Assembly (NCBI GenBank): GCA_000434435.1
Contig: FR895538.1
Coordinates: 1 to 6,785, forward strand
Reading direction: 5' to 3'
Source: Firmicutes bacterium CAG:475
GTDB lineage: Bacteria; Bacillota; Clostridia; Christensenellales; CAG-917
DNA length: 6,785 bases
In this document: in pieces, positions 1 through 4,868 of the stretch
Position numbering within the stretch: position 1 is the stretch's first letter
How the letters are laid out: every line of letters begins with the position of its first letter
The notes under the pieces: model-generated
Databases searched by the model: none
What the model saw: only the letters and a program-made list of their open reading frames with translations
Told to the model about the DNA's origin: nothing
Program-made: the position numbers and the translations under genes

Positions 1-117
1 AGGAAAGGGGAAATTTCAATTTAGAGTTCTCCATCCTACACTCTTGTAGAGGAAGAACACACACTTGATGAGGGGGACATTGCATTTACCCCCCCCACAC
101 ACACTCTTGTAAAGCTC
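1..117. other. Noncoding left edge with short repeats
   Basis: No convincing gene is seen here. The 11-mer acactcttgta occurs twice in direct orientation (38-48 and 101-111), with a shorter relative, acacttgat, between them (61-69). Bases 26-58 can fold into an interrupted hairpin: gttct/agaac on the outside, ctaca/tgtag on the inside, loop ctct. A G5 run (72-76) faces a C8 run (89-96). On the minus strand a reading frame starting with ATG near 84-86 stays open to the left edge (MQCPPHQ...), and an internal ATG near 32-34 gives MENSKLKFP. Either could be the start of a gene lying outside the window, but the stretch is too short to judge. Confidence 0.35.
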
Positions 118-143
118 AAAAAAACCACCGGTAACACGGTGGT
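118..143 (-). terminator. Intrinsic terminator after the ACS-like gene
   Basis: Read on the minus strand, a 7-bp stem (ACCACCG / CGGTGGT, plus-strand arms 124-130 and 137-143) with a 6-nt loop is followed directly by a run of seven T. It lies 26 bases past the stop codon of the 236-residue gene and would end the cooC-like transcription unit. Stem composition and T-run are typical of Rho-independent termination. Confidence 0.85.
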
Positions 144-169
144 CTTTCTTAAATCACAATCAGCCAAAT

Positions 170-880
170 TTATCTTGCTTGCTTCATATGGAGTTCTCTC
201 ATTCCCTCAACCGAGTCGCAGATTTCTTTCAGGTTGCAATGGGCGCAATCGACAAGCACGTTGTCGAGAATGTGGTTGAACGCAGACAATATTTGCGACG
301 TGTGAGATGAAAACTCTTGCAAGGGAGCAAAATCTATTTGAGCGTCCGCAACGAAAACAACCGTAACGGCCTTGACGGCGTCTTTTGCCAAATACGATTT
401 TATTGTGGTTGCACCCAGTGCTTCGAACGACAACCCTCTCTTGATTGCAGACTTTGCCACCCTGACTTGCTCGCGCTGTTTGATGACGGACGTGCGCATC
501 ATATAACCGCTGACGTTTTCCTTGTACTTCGCGTACTCCAAAGATTTTGCAAGATCGAAAATGGCTTGCTCGTCGTCGGATTCGGCATTGACGGAAATAA
601 TGACGATTTTTGCATAGTTACAATCTTTTTTGACGTCTTTAAGCTCTTTGCCGATGAGTATGGTTTGATTTTTGACGGGCATATCGTCGGTAAGCACGGT
701 TGCCGCAGTGCAAGGCATATCGCTACCGCCGAGTTCGAAAGCGGAGTCCTTCATCAAAATAAGTTCGCTTTGCTCGTTCGTAGGCAAAGCCTTGCCGCTG
801 TCGTACGGATAGACTTTCGCATCGTTTTTCGCAATGCAATCGAACAGTTTTTTTATGTCTTCGTCAAAAATTCCTATCAT
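170..880 (-). CDS. ACS middle-domain-like protein (AcsB/CdhC homologue without A-cluster domain)
   Basis: This 236-residue soluble protein has no signal peptide or membrane segment. From memory of the acetyl-CoA synthase family, residues 40-190 line up with the second domain of AcsB and the N-terminal part of archaeal CdhC: LILMKDSAFELGG (40-52), a LEYAKYKENVSGYMMR stretch (114-129) matching the family's 'ERRIH.F.NY.EG..H', RVAKSAIKRGLSFEALG (140-156) matching 'R.SK.A..KG..F...G', and VTVVFVADAQID (172-183) matching the 'VQVT.FTD' strand. The C-terminal domain carrying the nickel A-cluster cysteines is absent, so it cannot be a complete acetyl-CoA synthase. Instead it ends with C212-x2-C215-x5-C221 and a VEGMRELH tail that could bind metal. 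The start at 880 has a modest AGGA site about 7 bases upstream. It follows the cooC-like gene by 66 bases, which suggests shared expression and a metallocenter role. The homology is fairly confident; the function is unknown. Confidence 0.65.
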   Translation of the reverse strand: MIGIFDEDIKKLFDCIAKNDAKVYPYDSGKALPTNEQSELILMKDSAFELGGSDMPCTAATVLTDDMPVKNQTILIGKELKDVKKDCNYAKIVIISVNAESDDEQAIFDLAKSLEYAKYKENVSGYMMRTSVIKQREQVRVAKSAIKRGLSFEALGATTIKSYLAKDAVKAVTVVFVADAQIDFAPLQEFSSHTSQILSAFNHILDNVLVDCAHCNLKEICDSVEGMRELHMKQAR

Positions 881-901
881 TTAAAGTCCTGTTTTTCAGT
901 C

Positions 902-923
902 GATTATTTGTATGATTATTTGT
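902..923. repeat. 10-bp direct repeat in the cooC-ACS-like spacer
   Basis: The sequence gattatttgt occurs at 902-911 and again at 914-923, a 12-bp period. It sits in the 66-base gap between the cooC-like and ACS-like genes, next to the dyad at 922-945. It may be a protein-binding site or simply AT-rich slippage. Confidence 0.5.
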
Positions 924-945
924 GCGTATTTTGCAAAATCCGCAC
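922..945. promoter_or_regulatory. 24-bp near-perfect palindrome between cooC-like and ACS-like genes
   Basis: The dyad is gtgcg, one unmatched base, the perfect 12-bp palindrome attttgcaaaat (928-939), one unmatched base, then cgcac. Only one symmetric position pair fails. It begins one base after the stop codon of the cooC-like gene on the minus strand. Neither strand shows the T-run of a terminator. It could be an operator for a dimeric repressor controlling the ACS-like gene, or an mRNA processing or stabilising hairpin. Confidence 0.5.
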
Positions 946-946
946 T

Positions 947-1711
947 TTATCGTATTATTTCAAGTTGTTTAAGTGCCTCTTTGACGCCCTGAACGACTTT
1001 TGAGTTTTCGGGAAGTTCAAACACATTTTCACCTTTAAGGTCGAAGGACGCAAGGTTTTTGTCGTCGCCTATAACCGCCAAAAGTTTCACTCCGTCATAG
1101 TCGAGAGCACGCACTGCGTCCTCGTCGGAAACGCGATTGACGATGATGCCGATCTTGTCGTACATGACGAGATCGTCGGCAACTTTCTTGATGGTTTTGC
1201 ACACGTCCCTACCCTTTTTAGATTGGTCGGTGACAAGAATCAAATGAGTCACCTTTTCCATAACTCTGCGGTTGATTTGTTCGATACCAGCCTCCCCGTC
1301 GATAACTACGTAGTCGAATTCTTCGGACAAAATACCGATAACGTCTTTGAGATATGCGTTGATTTTGCAATAGCAACCGGCACTTTCGGGGCGACCTACG
1401 GCAATAAAAACGTATCCGTCTTTTTCAACCATAGCGTCAAAAATACGGAAACGCGCCTCGTTGAGCAACTCGATCGCACCCTTTGCATTGCCGTCCTCGA
1501 CATTTTCTATAATATCTTTTCTGATGTCGTCGATAGTGGATTTCACTTCAACGCCCAAAGCCGTTGAAAGTCCTACGGCAGGGTCTGCGTCTATTGCCAA
1601 AATACGCTTGTCGGGATATGCTTCCACCAAATTGCGAACGATGTTTGCCGCAAGTGAGGTTTTGCCCACTCCGCCCTTTCCTGCGACTGCGATTATAGTT
1701 GCCTTTGCCAT
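947..1711 (-). CDS. cooC: CooC/AcsF-type nickel-insertion ATPase (MinD/SIMIBI family)
   Basis: This 254-residue cytoplasmic P-loop ATPase belongs to the family that delivers nickel to carbon monoxide dehydrogenase or acetyl-CoA synthase. The deviant Walker A is GKGGVGKTS at residues 11-19, with the signature lysine K12 and P-loop lysine K17. IDADP (40-44) matches the family's switch region, GCYC (112-115) supplies the CXC motif that binds metal at the dimer interface in CooC proteins, and VVIDGEAGIEQINRR (135-149) matches the family's 'D.EAGIEH' segment. The length is normal for CooC. The start is fixed by AAAGGAGG (1716-1723 on the plus strand), four bases before the ATG. It is followed by the ACS-like gene. 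No CODH catalytic gene is present in the window, so the client is unknown. A MinD or Mrp-like partitioning role is less likely given the CXC and EAGIE motifs. Confidence 0.8.
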   Translation of the reverse strand: MAKATIIAVAGKGGVGKTSLAANIVRNLVEAYPDKRILAIDADPAVGLSTALGVEVKSTIDDIRKDIIENVEDGNAKGAIELLNEARFRIFDAMVEKDGYVFIAVGRPESAGCYCKINAYLKDVIGILSEEFDYVVIDGEAGIEQINRRVMEKVTHLILVTDQSKKGRDVCKTIKKVADDLVMYDKIGIIVNRVSDEDAVRALDYDGVKLLAVIGDDKNLASFDLKGENVFELPENSKVVQGVKEALKQLEIIR

Positions 1712-1720
1712 AAGTCCTCC

Positions 1721-1743
1721 TTTGAAACGAGCGCCGTTTCAAA
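1721..1743 (-). promoter_or_regulatory. Hairpin abutting the cooC-like ribosome binding site
   Basis: In the mRNA, UUUGAAACG pairs with CGUUUCAAA (9 bp, 5-nt loop GCGCU). The last three A bases of the 3' arm are the first bases of the AAAGGAGG Shine-Dalgarno region, so the helix ends exactly where the GGAGG core begins. This could modulate ribosome access or protect the 5' end. There is no T-run, so it is not a terminator. Confidence 0.5.
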
Positions 1744-1793
1744 ACAATGTATATGGTAGCACTTTGCTTGCTTTTTGTCCATATAATTGCTCA

Positions 1794-1815
1794 CATTTCG
1801 GCACCATTTCGGCAC
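1794..1815. repeat. Perfect 11-bp tandem repeat upstream of the cooC-like gene
   Basis: The sequence catttcggcac occurs twice head to tail (1794-1804, 1805-1815), about 85-105 bases upstream of the cooC-like start. An 11-bp period is close to one turn of DNA, as in tandem operator half-sites. I cannot place a convincing promoter relative to it; a TATACA-like hexamer (plus strand 1748-1753) lacks a good -35 partner. Confidence 0.55.
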
Positions 1816-1882
1816 TTGAAGCCGTTGAGAGTCCTTTTTCTTTAAATATCTCGTGCCTGTGCCATACGTTCTTTTCCCAACG

Positions 1883-1910
1883 AAAAAACGCCTGAAAAAC
1901 GGCGTTTTTT
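1883..1910 (-). terminator. Intrinsic terminator after the ApbE-like gene (bidirectional form)
   Basis: A 10-bp stem (aaaaaacgcc at 1883-1892, ggcgtttttt at 1901-1910) encloses an 8-nt loop. On the minus strand the A-arm/T-arm layout gives a GC core followed by six T, about 35 bases past the stop codon of the 417-residue gene. The plus strand also reads into a T-rich run, so the hairpin could work both ways, but no plus-strand gene needs it. Confidence 0.75.
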
Positions 1911-1944
1911 GCTTGTTTTTTTTAATTTTTCAATTCGAAACGAA

Positions 1945-3198
1945 TTACGCAATGCGCTCGACGACGTACGTTCCGCTCTCACGCTCGATCGGATTGATCG
2001 TCATATTTTCGTCGTTGCAAAGGATTTTGCCGTCTTTGCAATAAATCGAGAATATTCCTCCCTCCTTTGCGCTTGCGACCTTATCCGTATCGAAGGAATC
2101 CGCAAGATACAGCGGCAAAATCTCAAGCACGATTTGCGAACAGGTTTTGGTTGCGGAATATGCGGTGTACGTGCTTATTGCGCTTACGTTTTCGCCGTTT
2201 TCAACGTTCACGAAGTGAGAGCGCGACGTGCCGTCCTCATAGACGTAGTAACCGTCCTCGTCTTTTGAAATCGCATAATCTTTGAGCATAACGACGGATA
2301 TTTGTTGCTTGTACGCAAGCCTGCCAGCGACGATTGCGCCGTCATCCGTCTTGTCGAACACGTTTGCTTGCAATTCGTCGTGAGCCTCGCTTAAATTGCG
2401 TGTGAAGCCGTCATAGCTCGATATAATACCTTTATCGTAGCCGGCATCCGTCATCGTGCTTGCGATATAGTCGATTACAAAAGCGTTTTTCGTCCAGAAA
2501 AAGTCGAGATATAAGGGTGTGTTTTCGCCAAACGCGTTTTTATACTCGTCCGAAACGACAAGTTTGACGACATTCCCGTCCAAAAACTCCAATTTTACAT
2601 TGTTCTCGTCCGCTATAAGCGAAATAAGCGTGTCGAAATAGGTCTTTACGCTTTCGTTTTTTGTCGGGTCAAACCTTTCGGCATCGTTGTCGTGAATACA
2701 CGTAAACATCTCTTCATAGTACGCATAAATCGGAGCATAATACAAAAATCTGTTTCCCGCGTCATCGAACGCTTTGAGCGACCGATACAGCAACGCAGGA
2801 ACCTGCACTTCTTCGTTCGGATGCGTATTGAGATAGAACAAATTGTTCATTCCGTCGACTTCTTCGCTTGCGTAAAAAACTTTGTAGGCGTATTCGCTTG
2901 CCTCGGTGTACTTGGACGCTACGCTTTGACGATAGTTTTTGTCTTGATTTTTATCAAAATAATAGGTAAAAACGAACTCCCCTCCACAGTTCTTCGTTGA
3001 GGATGTATCGGGGGTTATCGCAAACCACCCTGCCTCGACTCTCAACAAAACAACCATAACAACGGCAAAACAAACAATCGCAAGCACCAAAAACAGCACA
3101 AAAAGCACAACTCTCAGCTTGACGTTTTTGTTTGACACTTCGACCTGTTCCACAGGCGGAGGCGTAAGGAGATTTTTATCCTTTGCATATCTTTTCAT
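1945..3198 (-). CDS. Membrane-anchored ApbE-like protein, probably catalytically dead
   Basis: This 417-residue protein has a short cytoplasmic head, one hydrophobic segment at about 30-52 and a large domain predicted outside the membrane. Its layout follows ApbE, the FAD:protein FMN transferase: a helical stretch ending near VQVPALLYRSLKAFDDAG (131-148), then the DFFWTKNAFVIDYIASTM segment (232-249) where ApbE has 'LG.iaKGyavD..a..L', then SKDEDGYYVYEDG (311-323) for 'SG.Yer', and HFVNVENGE (328-336) for 'HI.dP.TG'. The usual DGAFD motif, the GGN-type motif and the late aspartate/threonine metal site are not recognisable, so transferase activity is doubtful. ApbE-like descent is inferred from pattern order, not a search. 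The start at 3198 has a weak AAAGG site. It lies 50 bases after the oppF stop, with a terminator between. Confidence 0.5.
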   Translation of the reverse strand: MKRYAKDKNLLTPPPVEQVEVSNKNVKLRVVLFVLFLVLAIVCFAVVMVVLLRVEAGWFAITPDTSSTKNCGGEFVFTYYFDKNQDKNYRQSVASKYTEASEYAYKVFYASEEVDGMNNLFYLNTHPNEEVQVPALLYRSLKAFDDAGNRFLYYAPIYAYYEEMFTCIHDNDAERFDPTKNESVKTYFDTLISLIADENNVKLEFLDGNVVKLVVSDEYKNAFGENTPLYLDFFWTKNAFVIDYIASTMTDAGYDKGIISSYDGFTRNLSEAHDELQANVFDKTDDGAIVAGRLAYKQQISVVMLKDYAISKDEDGYYVYEDGTSRSHFVNVENGENVSAISTYTAYSATKTCSQIVLEILPLYLADSFDTDKVASAKEGGIFSIYCKDGKILCNDENMTINPIERESGTYVVERIA

Positions 3199-3212
3199 AA
3201 TCGCCTTTGTTT

Positions 3213-3240
3213 AAAAAGGTTTAGCTCGTCGCTAAACCTT
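3213..3240 (-). terminator. Intrinsic terminator after oppF
   Basis: On the minus strand a perfect 10-bp stem (AAGGTTTAGC / GCTAAACCTT, plus-strand arms 3216-3225 and 3231-3240) with loop GACGA runs into five T and two A. It starts 8 bases after the oppF stop codon and would close the peptide-transporter operon. It ends only 14 bases before the ATG of the next gene. Confidence 0.8.
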
Positions 3241-3248
3241 ACGTTTTG

Positions 3249-4868
3249 TTATCTGAGCGTCAAAAGCAAGAAGAACAGGAACAGTACCAACAGTACCGCC
3301 AAGAATATAAATCCTGCGATTGCGCCTTTCTTGAACGCTTTGAAGTTCTTTATGTAATTGAACTTCTTGAAGATATACGCCGCGATTATGCCGGGAATAG
3401 GCAAGAAGAACGACAGCACCTTAAACCACGAGCTACCCGTATCGTGCACGGGTGTGTCGAGAATGGGCTCGGTTGCCTCAACGGGTTCTTCCGCTTCTTT
3501 TTCGGCATATTCGAGAGCTTCTTGCTCGGTCATGAATGACGAAGATTTGAGCGGAACACCCTCTTCCCTTATACGTTTGTACTCTTCGATTTCTTTCTTG
3601 TTGCCGAAGATATAGTGATTGTGTCCGATGCACACCATTTCGGGCTTATCTTGACTGTAATCGTGTTGCGAGGGATCGTACACGAAAAGTTTTTTCTTCT
3701 TTTCAAGCTTCGGATCGGGGATAGGAATTGCCGAGATAAGAGATCTCGTGTACGGGTGAAGCGGATACGCGAACAATTCTTCCGCTTCCGCAATTTCCAC
3801 GATTTCGCCCTTGTAAATAACGCCGATTCTGTCCGAAATGAAACGGACGATTGACAAGTCGTGCGCTATGAACAGATATGTTGTGCCCCTCTCTCTTTGG
3901 AACTTGTTGAGAAGATTCAGCACCTGCGCGCGAATAGACACGTCGAGAGCGGAAATCGGTTCGTCCGCAACGACGAGGGAAGGCTCCATAATCATAGCTC
4001 TTGCAAGACCGATACGCTGGCGTTGTCCGCCCGAAAACTCGTGAGGATAACGCGTGAGGTGTTCGGGGAGCAAACCGACTTCTTTTATCATTTGCTCGAC
4101 TTTTGCAACTCTGTCCGCTTCGTCTTTGAAGAGGTGGAAGTTGTAAAGACCTTCGGACACGATATAGTCGACGGTCGCGCGCTCGTTGAGAGATGCGGCG
4201 GGATCTTGGAACACCATTTGGATGTTCCTGATGACCTGTCTGTCGAGTTTATGCGAAATATTGCCCGAAATGCGCACGCCCTTGTATTGAATCTCGCCCT
4301 TTGCGCAAGGGTTGACTCTGATGACTGCGCGTCCGATGGTGGTTTTTCCCGAACCGGATTCGCCGACGAGAGAAAACGTTTCGCCTTTATAGATGTCGAA
4401 AGACGCGTTTTTTACTGCCTTGACAGCCTTGTCGCCCTTGCCGAAAGTGATGTCGACGTTCTTGACGGACAACAGAATTTCTCTGCCGTTTTCGTCAAGC
4501 GGACCTTGTTCAGGGAGAGTATATACTCGATTTTTGTATTGATCGATTCGCGTTTTCCAGCTGTCGCCAACGCGTTTGAAGTGTCTTTGAATTTTTCCGC
4601 CGACGCCCTTAAACCAGTCGCTTATAACCTTCCCTGCGGATTTTTTTGAAGGCTTCTCGTCGCTTTCAACCGAATTGTCGGCGACAGGAGTTTCTTCAAC
4701 GGAGGAATCCCCGAAAGAAGGCGCGCTTTGTTCGCAAACGGGTTCTTGTTGAGTGTCGGCATTTTCGATATGCTCTTGCTGCTCCACTGCGAGTTCTTGT
4801 TCGACGGGCGTGGAGTTATCCAATGCGGAGGTTTGGATATCGTCGATTATTTTGTCTTTGTCCATCAT
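3249..4868 (-). CDS. oppF: Oligopeptide ABC transporter ATPase, OppF/DppF type, with extra N- and C-terminal regions
   Basis: This 539-residue ATPase would pair with OppD to power peptide uptake. It carries Walker A GESGSGKTT (169-177), Q-loop VFQDP (219-223), signature SGGQRQR (279-285), Walker B LVVADEP (298-304), D-loop SALD (306-309) and the switch histidine H336. All key residues are intact. The family is usually about 320-400 residues. Here about 130 residues precede the ABC domain: an acidic, glutamine-rich stretch (17-72), then a basic amphipathic stretch (75-115). A C-terminal region of about 60 residues has two hydrophobic segments (about 482-500 and 515-537) resembling small Firmicutes membrane modules of the 'FF.P..G...Y' type. 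The cysteine cluster of proteobacterial OppF is absent. The gene overlaps oppD by ATGA if the first ATG is used. With the second ATG (4865) the AGGAGG spacing improves from 4 to 7 bases. Confidence 0.9.
   Translation of the reverse strand: MMDKDKIIDDIQTSALDNSTPVEQELAVEQQEHIENADTQQEPVCEQSAPSFGDSSVEETPVADNSVESDEKPSKKSAGKVISDWFKGVGGKIQRHFKRVGDSWKTRIDQYKNRVYTLPEQGPLDENGREILLSVKNVDITFGKGDKAVKAVKNASFDIYKGETFSLVGESGSGKTTIGRAVIRVNPCAKGEIQYKGVRISGNISHKLDRQVIRNIQMVFQDPAASLNERATVDYIVSEGLYNFHLFKDEADRVAKVEQMIKEVGLLPEHLTRYPHEFSGGQRQRIGLARAMIMEPSLVVADEPISALDVSIRAQVLNLLNKFQRERGTTYLFIAHDLSIVRFISDRIGVIYKGEIVEIAEAEELFAYPLHPYTRSLISAIPIPDPKLEKKKKLFVYDPSQHDYSQDKPEMVCIGHNHYIFGNKKEIEEYKRIREEGVPLKSSSFMTEQEALEYAEKEAEEPVEATEPILDTPVHDTGSSWFKVLSFFLPIPGIIAAYIFKKFNYIKNFKAFKKGAIAGFIFLAVLLVLFLFFLLLTLR

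Noticed and set aside
317..1003. Plus-strand open frame of 228 codons
   Set aside because: It is antisense to the ACS-like gene and has a composition typical of a reverse-strand shadow (many C, F and R). No ribosome binding site or motif was recognised.
1748..1753. TATACA-like -10 hexamer upstream of the cooC-like gene
   Set aside because: The nearest -35-like TGGACA is 22 bases away and nothing better is at 16-18 bases, so I do not call a promoter.
1932..1946. Small perfect inverted repeat aattcg-aaa-cgaatt at the ApbE-like stop codon
   Set aside because: Only 6 bp with a 3-base loop and no T-run; a strong terminator lies just downstream, so this is probably incidental.
1853..2044. Plus-strand open frame through the terminator and the end of the ApbE-like gene
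   Set aside because: It crosses a terminator hairpin and a poly-T tract and is antisense to a better-supported gene; no ribosome binding site.
3281..3297. Direct repeat acagtacc x2
   Set aside because: It is explained by repeated hydrophobic codons (VLLVL) in the OppF membrane segment.
3861..4649. Plus-strand open frame of 262 codons
   Set aside because: It is opposite to the conserved ABC domain of oppF, whose motifs prove the minus strand is coding.
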